The notes: a model not told the origin generated them from the sequence alone. A DNA stretch of 47,640 bases from Tritrichomonas musculus (GCA_039105265.1 JAPFFF010000117.1:1-47640); one strand, 5' to 3'. Positions 28,301 to 42,974 are shown, counted from the stretch's first letter. Made by a program: numbers and translations.

Positions 28301-31300
28301 TTAAGCTACAACTGAAATTGAACCATTAGATTAAACTACAACTGCAATTGAACCATCAGATTAAACTACAACTGCAATTGAACTATCAGATTAAACTACA
28401 ACTGCAATTGAACCATCAGATTCAGCTGCAACTGCAATTTGAACCATCAGATTAAACTACAACTGCAATTTGAATCATCAGATTAAACTACAACTGCAAT
28501 TTGAACCATCAGATTAAACTACAACTGCAGTTGAATCATCAGATTAAACTACAACTGCAGTTGAATCATCAGATTAAACTACAACTGCAATTGAACCATC
28601 AGATTAAACTACAACTGCAATTTGAATCATCAGATTAAACTACAACTGCAATTTGAACCATCAGATTAAACTACAACTGCAATTGAACCATCAGATTAAA
28701 CTACAACTGCAATTGAACCATCAGATTAAACTACAACTGCAATTGAACTATCAGATTAAACTACAACTGCAATTGAACCATCAGATTAAACTACAACTGC
28801 AATTGAACTATCAGATTAAACTACAACTGCAATTGAACCATCAGATTCAGCTGCAACTGCAATTTGAACCATCAGATTAAACTACAACTGCAATTTGAAT
28901 CATCAGATTAAACTACAACTGCAATTTGAACCATCAGATTAAACTACAACTGCAGTTGAACCATCAGATTAAACTACAACTGCAATTGAACCATCAGATT
29001 AAACTACAACTGCAATTTGAACCATCAGATTCAGCTACAACTGCAATTTGAACCATTAGATTAAACTACAATTGCAATTGAACCATCAGATTAAACTACA
29101 ACTGCAGTTGAATCATCAGATTAAACTACAACTGCAGTTGAACCATTAGATTCAGCTACAACTGCAATTTGAACCATCAGATTCAGCTGCAACTGCAATT
29201 GAACCATCAGATTAAACTACAACTTCAATTGAACCATTAGATTCAGCTGCAACTGCAATTTGAACCATTAGATTAAGCTACAACTGAAATTGAACCATTA
29301 GATTAAACTACAACTGCAATTGAACCATCAGATTAAACTACAACTGCAGTTGAATCATCAGATTAAACTACAACTGCAGTTGAACCATTAGATTCAGCTA
29401 CAACTGCAATTGAACCATCAGATTCAGCTGCAACTGCAATTTGAACCATCAGATTAAACTACAACTGCAATTTGAATCATCAGATTAAACTACAACTGCA
29501 ATTTGAACCATCAGATTAAACTACAACTGCAGTTGAACCATCAGATTAAACTACAACTGCAATTGAACCATCAGATTAAACTACAACTGCAATTTGAACC
29601 ATCAGATTCAGCTACAACTGCAATTTGAACCATTAGATTAAACTACAATTGCAATTGAACCATCAGATTAAACTACAACTGCAGTTGAATCATCAGATTA
29701 AACTACAACTGCAGTTGAACCATTAGATTCAGCTACAACTGCAATTTGAACCATCAGATTCAGCTGCAACTGCAATTGAACCATCAGATTAAACTACAAC
29801 TTCAATTGAACCATTAGATTCAGCTGCAACTGCAATTTGAACCATTAGATTAAGCTACAACTGAAATTGAACCATTAGATTAAACTACAACTGCAATTGA
29901 ACCATCAGATTAAACTACAACTGCAGTTGAATCATCAGATTAAACTACAACTGCAGTTGAACCATTAGATTCAGCTACAACTGCAATTTGAACCATCAGA
30001 TTCAGCTGCAACTGCAATTGAACCATCAGATTAAACTACAACTTCAATTGAACCATTAGATTCAGCTGCAACTGCAATTTGAACCATTAGATTAAGCTAC
30101 AACTGAAATTGAACCATTAGATTAAACTACAACTGCAATTGAACCATCAGATTAAACTACAACTGCAGTTGAATCATCAGATTAAACTACAACTGCAGTT
30201 GAACCATTAGATTCAGCTACAACTGCAATTGAACCATCAGATTCAGCTGCAACTGCAATTTGAACCATCAGATTAAACTACAACTGCAATTTGAATCATC
30301 AGATTAAACTACAACTGCAATTTGAACCATCAGATTAAACTACAACTGCAGTTGAACCATCAGATTAAACTACAACTGCAATTGAACCATCAGATTAAAC
30401 TACAACTGCAATTTGAACCATCAGATTCAGCTACAACTGCAATTTGAACCATTAGATTAAACTACAATTGCAATTGAACCATCAGATTAAACTACAACTG
30501 CAGTTGAATCATCAGATTAAACTACAACTGCAGTTGAACCATTAGATTCAGCTACAACTGCAATTTGAACCATCAGATTCAGCTGCAACTGCAATTGAAC
30601 CATCAGATTAAACTACAACTTCAATTGAACCATTAGATTCAGCTGCAACTGCAATTTGAACCATTAGATTAAGCTACAACTGAAATTGAACCATTAGATT
30701 AAACTACAACTGCAATTGAACCATCAGATTAAACTACAACTGCAGTTGAATCATCAGATTAAACTACAACTGCAGTTGAACCATTAGATTCAGCTACAAC
30801 TGCAATTTGAACCATCAGATTCAGCTGCAACTGCAATTGAACCATCAGATTAAACTACAACTTCAATTGAACCATTAGATTCAGCTGCAACTGCAATTTG
30901 AACCATTAGATTAAGCTACAACTGAAATTGAACCATTAGATTAAACTACAACTGCAATTGAACCATCAGATTAAACTACAACTGCAATTGAACTATCAGA
31001 TTAAACTACAACTGCAATTGAACCATCAGATTCAGCTGCAACTGCAATTTGAACCATCAGATTAAACTACAACTGCAATTTGAATCATCAGATTAAACTA
31101 CAACTGCAATTGAACCATCAGATTAAACTACAACTGCAATTGAACCATCAGATTCAGCTACAACTGCAATTTGAACCATCAGATTAAACTACAACTGCAA
31201 TTGAACCATCAGATTCAGCTACAACTGCAATTGAACCATCAGATTAAACTACAACTGCAATTGAATTATCAGATTCAGCTACAACTGCAATTTGAACCAT

Positions 31301-31567
31301 CAGATTAAACTACAACTGCAATTGAACCATCAGATTAAACTACAACTGCAGTTGAACCATCAGATTCAGCTACAACTGCAATTTGAACCATCAGATTCAG
31401 CTACAACTGCAATTTGAACCATCAGATTCAGCTACAACTGCAATTTGAACCATCAGATTAAACTACAACTGCAATTGAACCATTAGATTCAGCTGCAACT
31501 TCAATTGAACCATCAGATTAAACTACAACTGCAATTGAACCATCAGATTCAGCTACAACTGCAATTT
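25341..31567 (+). repeat. 6.23-kb higher-order unit, copy 1
   Basis: This is the largest unit found (about 205 monomers). It is followed directly by a second copy at offset 6,227, rising to 6,258 and then 6,259 as single length changes accumulate. Paired markers are 25641/31868, GCTAAAACTG 25961/32188 and 27817/34044, K-runs 26890/33117 and 28653/34912, and CTACAATTGC at 27303/33530, 29643/35902 and 30462/36721. Inside lies an 819-bp partial tandem (from 29643 and again from 30462). This copy lacks one 31-bp monomer that copy 2 has at 34183-34213. Confidence 0.9.
29643..31280 (+). repeat. 819-bp partial tandem within the 6.23-kb unit
   Basis: CTACAATTGC at 29643 recurs at 30462, 819 bp (about 27 monomers) later, and about 500 bp of matching order follows each. 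The equivalent pair in the other 6.23-kb copy is 35902/36721. The related block near 20.4 kb has a single cycle, consistent with expansion of this segment before the 6.23-kb duplication. Confidence 0.75.
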
Positions 31568-34500
31568 GAACCATCAGATTAAACTACAACTGCAGTTGAA
31601 TCATCAGATTAAACTACAACTGCAGTTGAACCATTAGATTCAGCTACAACTGCAATTTGAACCATCAGATTCAGCTACAACTGCAATTTGAACCATTAGA
31701 TTAAACTACAACTGCAATTGAACCATCAGATTAAACTACAACTGCAGTTGAATCATCAGATTAAACTACAACTGCAGTTGAACCATCAGATTCAGCTGCA
31801 ACTGCAATTGAACCATTAGATTAAACTACAACTGCAGTTGAACCATTAGATTAAACTACAACTGCAATTGAACCATCAGATTAAACTACAACTGCAATTG
31901 AACTATCAGATTAAACTACAACTGCAATTGAACCATCAGATTCAGCTGCAACTGCAATTGAACCATCAGATTAAACTACAACTGCAATTGAACTATCAGA
32001 TTAAACTACAACTGCAATTGAACCATCAGATTCAGCTGCAACTGCAATTTGAACCATCAGATTAAACTACAACTGCAATTTGAATCATCAGATTAAACTA
32101 CAACTGCAATTTGAACCATCAGATTAAACTACAACTGCAGTTGAATCATCAGATTAAACTACAACTGCAGTTGAACCATTAGATTCAGCTAAAACTGCAA
32201 TTTGAACCATCAGATTCAGCTGCAACTGCAATTGAACCATCAGATTAAACTACAACTGCAATTTGAACCATCAGATTAAACTACAACTGCAAATTGAACC
32301 ATCAGATTAAACTACAACTGCAATTTGAATCATCAGATTAAACTACAACTGCAATTTGAATCATCAGATTAAACTACAACTGCAGTTGAATCATCAGATT
32401 AAACTACAACTGCAGTTGAACCATTAGATTCAGCTATAACTGCAATTTGAACCATCAGATTCAGCTGCAACTGCAATTGAACCATCAGATTAAACTACAA
32501 CTGCAATTTGAACCATCAGATTCAGCTACAACTGCAGTTGAATCATCAGATTAAACTACAACTGCAGTTGAACCATTAGATTCAGCTACAACTGCAATTT
32601 GAACCATCAGATTCAGCTGCAACTGCAATTGAACCATCAGATTAAACTACAACTTCAATTGAACCATTAGATTCAGCTGCAACTGCAATTTGAACCATTA
32701 GATTAAGCTACAACTGAAATTGAACCATTAGATTAAACTACAACTGCAATTGAACCATCAGATTAAACTACAACTGCAATTGAACTATCAGATTAAACTA
32801 CAACTGCAATTGAACCATCAGATTCAGCTGCAACTGCAATTTGAACCATCAGATTCAGCTACAACTGCAATTTGAACCATCAGATTCAGCTGCAACTGCA
32901 ATTTGAACCATCAGATTAAACTACAACTGCAATTTGAATCATCAGATTAAACTACAACTGCAATTTGAACCATCAGATTAAACTACAACTGCAGTTGAAT
33001 CATCAGATTAAACTACAACTGCAGTTGAATCATCAGATTAAACTACAACTGCAATTGAACCATCAGATTAAACTACAACTGCAATTTGAATCATCAGATT
33101 AAACTACAACTGCAATTTGAACCATCAGATTAAACTACAACTGCAATTGAACCATCAGATTAAACTACAACTGCAATTGAACCATCAGATTAAACTACAA
33201 CTGCAATTGAACTATCAGATTAAACTACAACTGCAATTGAACCATCAGATTAAACTACAACTGCAATTGAACTATCAGATTAAACTACAACTGCAATTGA
33301 ACCATCAGATTCAGCTGCAACTGCAATTTGAACCATCAGATTAAACTACAACTGCAATTTGAATCATCAGATTAAACTACAACTGCAATTTGAACCATCA
33401 GATTAAACTACAACTGCAGTTGAACCATCAGATTAAACTACAACTGCAATTGAACCATCAGATTAAACTACAACTGCAATTTGAACCATCAGATTCAGCT
33501 ACAACTGCAATTTGAACCATTAGATTAAACTACAATTGCAATTGAACCATCAGATTAAACTACAACTGCAGTTGAATCATCAGATTAAACTACAACTGCA
33601 GTTGAACCATTAGATTCAGCTACAACTGCAATTTGAACCATCAGATTCAGCTGCAACTGCAATTGAACCATCAGATTAAACTACAACTTCAATTGAACCA
33701 TTAGATTCAGCTGCAACTGCAATTTGAACCATTAGATTAAGCTACAACTGAAATTGAACCATTAGATTAAACTACAACTGCAATTGAACCATCAGATTAA
33801 ACTACAACTGCAGTTGAATCATCAGATTAAACTACAACTGCAGTTGAACCATTAGATTCAGCTACAACTGCAATTGAACCATCAGATTCAGCTGCAACTG
33901 CAATTTGAACCATCAGATTAAACTACAACTGCAATTTGAATCATCAGATTAAACTACAACTGCAATTTGAACCATCAGATTAAACTACAACTGCAGTTGA
34001 ATCATCAGATTAAACTACAACTGCAGTTGAACCATTAGATTCAGCTAAAACTGCAATTTGAACCATCAGATTCAGCTGCAACTGCAATTGAACCATCAGA
34101 TTAAACTACAACTGCAATTTGAACCATCAGATTAAACTACAACTGCAAATTGAACCATCAGATTAAACTACAACTGCAATTTGAATCATCAGATTAAACT
34201 ACAACTGCAATTTGAATCATCAGATTAAACTACAACTGCAGTTGAATCATCAGATTAAACTACAACTGCAGTTGAACCATTAGATTCAGCTATAACTGCA
34301 ATTTGAACCATCAGATTCAGCTGCAACTGCAATTGAACCATCAGATTAAACTACAACTGCAATTTGAACCATCAGATTCAGCTACAACTGCAGTTGAATC
34401 ATCAGATTAAACTACAACTGCAGTTGAACCATTAGATTCAGCTACAACTGCAATTTGAACCATCAGATTCAGCTGCAACTGCAATTGAACCATCAGATTA

Positions 34501-37500
34501 AACTACAACTTCAATTGAACCATTAGATTCAGCTGCAACTGCAATTTGAACCATTAGATTAAGCTACAACTGAAATTGAACCATTAGATTAAACTACAAC
34601 TGCAATTGAACCATCAGATTAAACTACAACTGCAATTGAACTATCAGATTAAACTACAACTGCAATTGAACCATCAGATTCAGCTGCAACTGCAATTTGA
34701 ACCATCAGATTAAACTACAACTGCAATTTGAATCATCAGATTAAACTACAACTGCAATTTGAACCATCAGATTAAACTACAACTGCAATTTGAATCATCA
34801 GATTAAACTACAACTGCAGTTGAATCATCAGATTAAACTACAACTGCAATTGAACCATCAGATTAAACTACAACTGCAATTTGAATCATCAGATTAAACT
34901 ACAACTGCAATTTGAACCATCAGATTAAACTACAACTGCAATTGAACCATCAGATTAAACTACAACTGCAATTGAACCATCAGATTAAACTACAACTGCA
35001 ATTGAACTATCAGATTAAACTACAACTGCAATTGAACCATCAGATTAAACTACAACTGCAATTGAACTATCAGATTAAACTACAACTGCAATTGAACCAT
35101 CAGATTCAGCTGCAACTGCAATTTGAACCATCAGATTAAACTACAACTGCAATTTGAATCATCAGATTAAACTACAACTGCAATTTGAACCATCAGATTA
35201 AACTACAACTGCAGTTGAACCATCAGATTAAACTACAACTGCAATTGAACCATCAGATTAAACTACAACTGCAATTTGAACCATCAGATTCAGCTACAAC
35301 TGCAATTTGAACCATTAGATTAAACTACAATTGCAATTGAACCATCAGATTAAACTACAACTGCAGTTGAATCATCAGATTAAACTACAACTGCAGTTGA
35401 ACCATTAGATTCAGCTACAACTGCAATTTGAACCATCAGATTCAGCTGCAACTGCAATTGAACCATCAGATTAAACTACAACTTCAATTGAACCATTAGA
35501 TTCAGCTGCAACTGCAATTTGAACCATTAGATTAAGCTACAACTGAAATTGAACCATTAGATTAAACTACAACTGCAATTGAACCATCAGATTAAACTAC
35601 AACTGCAGTTGAATCATCAGATTAAACTACAACTGCAGTTGAACCATTAGATTCAGCTACAACTGCAATTGAACCATCAGATTCAGCTGCAACTGCAATT
35701 TGAACCATCAGATTAAACTACAACTGCAATTTGAATCATCAGATTAAACTACAACTGCAATTTGAACCATCAGATTAAACTACAACTGCAGTTGAACCAT
35801 CAGATTAAACTACAACTGCAATTGAACCATCAGATTAAACTACAACTGCAATTTGAACCATCAGATTCAGCTACAACTGCAATTTGAACCATTAGATTAA
35901 ACTACAATTGCAATTGAACCATCAGATTAAACTACAACTGCAGTTGAATCATCAGATTAAACTACAACTGCAGTTGAACCATTAGATTCAGCTACAACTG
36001 CAATTTGAACCATCAGATTCAGCTGCAACTGCAATTGAACCATCAGATTAAACTACAACTTCAATTGAACCATTAGATTCAGCTGCAACTGCAATTTGAA
36101 CCATTAGATTAAGCTACAACTGAAATTGAACCATTAGATTAAACTACAACTGCAATTGAACCATCAGATTAAACTACAACTGCAGTTGAATCATCAGATT
36201 AAACTACAACTGCAGTTGAACCATTAGATTCAGCTACAACTGCAATTTGAACCATCAGATTCAGCTGCAACTGCAATTGAACCATCAGATTAAACTACAA
36301 CTTCAATTGAACCATTAGATTCAGCTGCAACTGCAATTTGAACCATTAGATTAAGCTACAACTGAAATTGAACCATTAGATTAAACTACAACTGCAATTG
36401 AACCATCAGATTAAACTACAACTGCAGTTGAACCATCAGATTAAACTACAACTGCAGTTGAACCATTAGATTCAGCTACAACTGCAATTGAACCATCAGA
36501 TTCAGCTGCAACTGCAATTTGAACCATCAGATTAAACTACAACTGCAATTTGAATCATCAGATTAAACTACAACTGCAATTTGAACCATCAGATTAAACT
36601 ACAACTGCAGTTGAACCATCAGATTAAACTACAACTGCAATTGAACCATCAGATTAAACTACAACTGCAATTTGAACCATCAGATTCAGCTACAACTGCA
36701 ATTTGAACCATTAGATTAAACTACAATTGCAATTGAACCATCAGATTAAACTACAACTGCAGTTGAATCATCAGATTAAACTACAACTGCAGTTGAACCA
36801 TTAGATTCAGCTACAACTGCAATTTGAACCATCAGATTCAGCTGCAACTGCAATTGAACCATCAGATTAAACTACAACTTCAATTGAACCATTAGATTCA
36901 GCTGCAACTGCAATTTGAACCATTAGATTAAGCTACAACTGAAATTGAACCATTAGATTAAACTACAACTGCAATTGAACCATCAGATTAAACTACAACT
37001 GCAGTTGAATCATCAGATTAAACTACAACTGCAGTTGAACCATTAGATTCAGCTACAACTGCAATTTGAACCATCAGATTCAGCTGCAACTGCAATTGAA
37101 CCATCAGATTAAACTACAACTTCAATTGAACCATTAGATTCAGCTGCAACTGCAATTTGAACCATTAGATTAAGCTACAACTGAAATTGAACCATTAGAT
37201 TAAACTACAACTGCAATTGAACCATCAGATTAAACTACAACTGCAATTGAACTATCAGATTAAACTACAACTGCAATTGAACCATCAGATTCAGCTGCAA
37301 CTGCAATTTGAACCATCAGATTAAACTACAACTGCAATTTGAATCATCAGATTAAACTACAACTGCAATTGAACCATCAGATTAAACTACAACTGCAATT
37401 GAACCATCAGATTCAGCTACAACTGCAATTTGAACCATCAGATTAAACTACAACTGCAATTGAACCATCAGATTCAGCTACAACTGCAATTGAACCATCA

Positions 37501-37826
37501 GATTAAACTACAACTGCAATTGAATTATCAGATTCAGCTACAACTGCAATTTGAACCATCAGATTAAACTACAACTGCAATTGAACCATCAGATTAAACT
37601 ACAACTGCAGTTGAACCATCAGATTCAGCTACAACTGCAATTTGAACCATCAGATTCAGCTACAACTGCAATTTGAACCATCAGATTCAGCTACAACTGC
37701 AATTTGAACCATCAGATTAAACTACAACTGCAATTGAACCATTAGATTCAGCTGCAACTTCAATTGAACCATCAGATTAAACTACAACTGCAATTGAACC
37801 ATCAGATTCAGCTACAACTGCAATTG
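31568..37826 (+). repeat. 6.23-kb higher-order unit, copy 2
   Basis: The copy begins where copy 1 ends, so the two form a true tandem pair. Differences I noticed are one extra 31-bp GAATC K monomer at 34183-34213, CAATTT for CAGTT near 34780, and GAACC for GAATC near 36430. Base-level divergence therefore looks very low over 6.2 kb. The match ends near 37826, after which the order follows the block near 21.5 kb instead. Confidence 0.9.
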
Positions 37827-39955
37827 AACCATCAGATTAAACTACAACTGCAATTTGAACCATCAGATTCAGCTACAACTGCAATTGAACCATCAGATTA
37901 AACTACAACTGCAATTGAACCATCAGATTAAACTACAACTGCAATTGAATTATCAGATTAAACTACAACTGCAATTTGAACCATCAGATTCAGCTACAAC
38001 TGCAATTGAACCATCAGATTAAACTACAACTGCAATTGAATTATCAGATTAAACTACAACTGCAATTTGAACCATTAGATTCAGCTGCAACTGCAATTTG
38101 AACCATCAGATTAAACTACAACTGGAATTGAACCATTAGATTCAGCTGTAACTGCAATTTGAACCATTAGATTAAACTACAACTGCAATTGAACCATCAG
38201 ATTAAACTACAACTGCAGTTGAACCATCAGATTCAGCTACAACTGCAATTTGAACCATCAGATTAAACTACAACTGCAATTTGAACCATCAGATTAAACT
38301 ACAACTGCAATTGAACCATCAGATTCAGCTACAACTGCAATTGAACCATCAGATTAAACTACAACTGCAATTGAACCATCAGATTCAGCTGCAACTGCAA
38401 TTTGAACCATTAGATTAAACTACAACTGCAGTTGAACCATCAGATTCAGCTACAACTGCAGTTGAACCATTAGATTCAGCTACAACTGCAATTTGAACCA
38501 TCAGATTCAGCTACAACTGCAATTTGAACCATCAGATTCAGCTACAACTGCAATTGAACCATCAGATTAAACTACAACTGCAATTGAACCATCAGATTCA
38601 GCTGCAACTGCAATTGAACCATTAGATTAAACTACAACTGCAGTTGAACCATCAGATTCAGCTACAACTGCAATTTGAACCATCAGATTAAACTACAACT
38701 GCAATTTGAACCATCAGATTAAACTACAACTGCAATTGAACCATCAGATTCAGCTACAACTGCAATTGAACCATCAGATTAAACTACAACTGCAATTGAA
38801 CCATCAGATTCAGCTGCAACTGCAATTGAACCATCAGATTAAACTACAACTGCAGTTGAATCATCAGATTAAACTACAACTGCAGTTGAACCATCAGATT
38901 CAGCTACAACTGCAATTTGAACCATCAGATTCAGCTACAACTGCAATTTGAACCATCAGATTCAGCTACAACTGCAATTTGAACCATCAGATTAAACTAC
39001 AACTGCAATTGAACCATTAGATTCAGCTGCAACTTCAATTGAACCATCAGATTAAACTACAACTGCAATTGAACCATCAGATTCAGCTACAACTGCAATT
39101 GAACCATCAGATTAAACTACAACTGCAATTTGAACCATCAGATTCAGCTACAACTGCAATTGAACCATCAGATTAAACTACAACTGCAATTGAACCATCA
39201 GATTAAACTACAACTGCAATTGAATTATCAGATTAAACTACAACTGCAATTTGAACCATCAGATTCAGCTACAACTGCAATTGAACCATCAGATTAAACT
39301 ACAACTGCAATTGAATTATCAGATTAAACTACAACTGCAATTTGAACCATTAGATTCAGCTGCAACTGCAATTTGAACCATCAGATTAAACTACAACTGG
39401 AATTGAACCATTAGATTCAGCTGTAACTGCAATTTGAACCATTAGATTAAACTACAACTGCAATTGAACCATCAGATTAAACTACAACTGCAGTTGAACC
39501 ATCAGATTCAGCTACAACTGCAATTTGAACCATCAGATTAAACTACAACTGCAATTTGAACCATCAGATTAAACTACAACTGCAATTGAACCATCAGATT
39601 CAGCTACAACTGCAATTGAACCATCAGATTAAACTACAACTGCAATTGAACCATCAGATTCAGCTGCAACTGCAATTTGAACCATTAGATTAAACTACAA
39701 CTGCAGTTGAACCATCAGATTCAGCTACAACTGCAGTTGAACCATTAGATTCAGCTACAACTGCAATTTGAACCATCAGATTCAGCTACAACTGCAATTT
39801 GAACCATCAGATTAAACTACAACTGCAATTGAACCATCAGATTAAACTACAACTGCAATTGAACCATCAGATTCAGCTGCAACTGCAATTGAACCATTAG
39901 ATTAAACTACAACTGCAGTTGAACCATCAGATTCAGCTACAACTGCAATTTGAAC
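37590..39955 (+). repeat. 1,275-bp tandem duplication
   Basis: The segment from about 37590 to 38864 is followed by a copy to about 39955 at a constant offset of 1,275 bp (about 42 monomers). Paired points are CTTC 37756/39031, GAATTAT 38038/39313, CTGG 38122/39398 and the rare GCTGTAACTG 38146/39421. One S-a in the first copy (about 38530) is K in the second. The pair lies in an R-free domain (about 37190-40985) and overlaps the end of the 6.23-kb unit. Confidence 0.84.
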
Positions 39956-41254
39956 CATCAGATTCAGCTACAACTGCAATTTGAACCATCAGATTAAACT
40001 ACAACTGCAATTGAACCATCAGATTCAGCTACAACTGCAATTTGAACCATCAGATTCAGCTACAACTGCAATTTGAACCATCAGATTCAGCTACAACTGC
40101 AATTTGAACCATCAGATTAAACTACAACTGCAATTGAACCATTAGATTCAGCTGCAACTTCAATTGAACCATCAGATTAAACTACAACTGCAATTGAACC
40201 ATCAGATTCAGCTACAACTGCAATTGAACCATCAGATTAAACTACAACTGCAATTGAACCATCAGATTAAACTACAACTGCAATTGAATTATCAGATTAA
40301 ACTACAACTGCAATTTGAACCATCAGATTCAGCTACAACTGCAATTTGAACCATCAGATTAAACTACAACTGCAATTGAACCATTAGATTCAGCTGCAAC
40401 TTCAATTGAACCATCAGATTCAGCTACAACTGCAATTGAACCATCAGATTAAACTACAACTGCAATTGAACCATCAGATTCAGCTGCAACTGCAATTGAA
40501 CCATCAGATTAAACTACAACTGCAATTGAACCATTAGATTCAGCTGCAACTGCAATTTGAACCATCAGATTAAACTACAACTGGAATTGAACCATTAGAT
40601 TCAGCTGCAACTGCAATTTGAACCATTAGATTAAACTACAACTGCAATTGAACCATCAGATTAAACTACAACTGCAATTTGAACCATCAGATTCAGCTAC
40701 AACTGCAATTTGAACCATTAGATTAAACTACAACTGCAATTTGAACCATCAGATTCAGCTACAACTGCAATTTGAACCATTAGATTAAACTACAACTGCA
40801 ATTGAACCATCAGATTAAACTACAACTGCAGTTGAATCATCAGATTAAACTACAACTGCAGTTGAACCATTAGATTCAGCTAAAACTGCAATTTGAACCA
40901 TCAGATTCAGCTGCAACTGCAATTGAACCATCAGATTAAACTACAACTTCAATTGAACCATTAGATTCAGCTGCAACTGCAATTTGAACCATTAGATTAA
41001 GCTACAACTGAAATTGAACCATTAGATTAAACTACAACTGCAATTGAACCATCAGATTAAACTACAACTGCAATTGAACTATCAGATTAAACTACAACTG
41101 CAATTGAACCATCAGATTCAGCTGCAACTGCAATTTGAACCATCAGATTAAACTACAACTGCAATTTGAATCATCAGATTAAACTACAACTGCAATTTGA
41201 ACCATCAGATTAAACTACAACTGCAGTTGAATCATCAGATTAAACTACAACTGC
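39780..41254 (+). repeat. 1.47-kb block, copy 1 of the 3,195-bp offset pair
   Basis: Monomer order recurs at 42975-44450, at offset 3,195 and then 3,196 after one 30-to-31 length change. Paired points are 40164/43359, CTGG 40582/43777 and GCTAAAACTG 40879/44075. From about 40782 the order also recurs from 42061 at offset 1,279 for about 590 bp. Confidence 0.82.
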
Positions 41255-42974
41255 AATTGAATTATCAGATTAAACTACAACTGCAATTTGAACCATCAGA
41301 TTCAGCTACAACTGCAATTTGAACCATCAGATTAAACTACAACTGCAATTGAATTATCAGATTAAACTACAACTGCAATTGAACCATCAGATTAAACTAC
41401 AACTGCAATTTGAACCATCAGATTCAGCTACAACTGCAATTTGAACCATTAGATTAAACTACAACTGCAATTTGAACCATCAGATTCAGCTACAACTGCA
41501 ATTTGAACCATCAGATTAAACTACAACTGCAATTGAACCATCAGATTAAACTACAACTGCAATTGAACCATCAGATTCAGCTGCAACTGCAATTGAACCA
41601 TTAGATTAAACTACAACTGCAGTTGAACCATCAGATTCAGCTACAACTGCAATTTGAACCATCAGATTCAGCTACAACTGCAATTTGAACCATCAGATTA
41701 AACTACAACTGCAATTGAACCATCAGATTCAGCTACAACTGCAATTTGAACCATCAGATTCAGCTACAACTGCAATTTGAACCATCAGATTAAACTACAA
41801 CTGCAATTGAACCATCAGATTAAACTACAACTGCAATTTGAACCATCAGATTCAGCTACAACTGCAATTTGAACCATTAGATTAAACTACAACTGCAATT
41901 GAACCATCAGATTAAACTACAACTGCAATTGAACCATCAGATTAAACTACAACTGCAGTTGAATCATCAGATTAAACTACAACTGCAATTGAACCATCAG
42001 ATTAAACTACAACTGCAATTTGAACCATCAGATTCAGCTACAACTGCAATTTGAACCATTAGATTAAACTACAACTGCAATTGAACCATCAGATTAAACT
42101 ACAACTGCAGTTGAATCATCAGATTAAACTACAACTGCAGTTGAACCATTAGATTCAGCTACAACTGCAATTTGAACCATCAGATTCAGCTGCAACTGCA
42201 ATTGAACCATCAGATTAAACTACAACTTCAATTGAACCATTAGATTCAGCTGCAACTGCAATTTGAACCATTAGATTAAGCTACAACTGAAATTGAACCA
42301 TTAGATTAAACTACAACTGCAATTGAACCATCAGATTAAACTACAACTGCAATTGAACTATCAGATTAAACTACAACTGCAATTGAACCATCAGATTCAG
42401 CTGCAACTGCAATTTGAACCATCAGATTAAACTACAACTGCAATTTGAATCATCAGATTAAACTACAACTGCAATTTGAACCATCAGATTAAACTACAAC
42501 TGCAGTTGAATCATCAGATTAAACTACAACTGCAATTGAATTATCAGATTAAACTACAACTGCAATTTGAACCATCAGATTCAGCTACAACTGCAATTTG
42601 AACCATCAGATTAAACTACAACTGCAATTGAACCATTAGATTCAGCTGCAACTTCAATTGAACCATCAGATTCAGCTACAACTGCAATTGAACCATCAGA
42701 TTAAACTGCAACTGCAATTGAACCATCAGATTAAACTACAACTGCAATTGAACCATTAGATTCAGCTGCAACTGCAATTTGAACCATCAGATTAAACTAC
42801 AACTGCAATTGAACCATTAGATTCAGCTACAACTGCAATTTGAACCATTAGATTAAACTACAACTGCAATTGAACCATCAGATTAAACTACAACTGCAAT
42901 TTGAACCATCAGATTCAGCTACAACTGCAATTTGAACCATTAGATTAAACTACAACTGCAATTTGAACCATCAG
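41255..42974 (+). repeat. Spacer block with a 1,279-bp offset copy
   Basis: The stretch contains S-rich order at 41400-42050 and, from about 42061 to 42649, a copy of 40782-41370. The shared feature is a CAGTT / GAATC K / GAATT K succession at about 41224 and 42503. A hybrid monomer lies at 42690-42719. No gene is present. Confidence 0.76.
42690..42719 (+). repeat. Hybrid K/S-g monomer
   Basis: This monomer reads ATTAAACTGCAACTG: K at positions 14 and 16 but S-g (G) at position 19. I found that combination nowhere else. In the parallel block near 40440-40500 the same place holds a full K monomer followed by a full S-g monomer. Here a single 30-bp unit starts as the first and ends as the second, with one repeat length missing, as expected from exchange or slippage whose breakpoint fell between positions 16 and 19. 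Confidence 0.85.
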
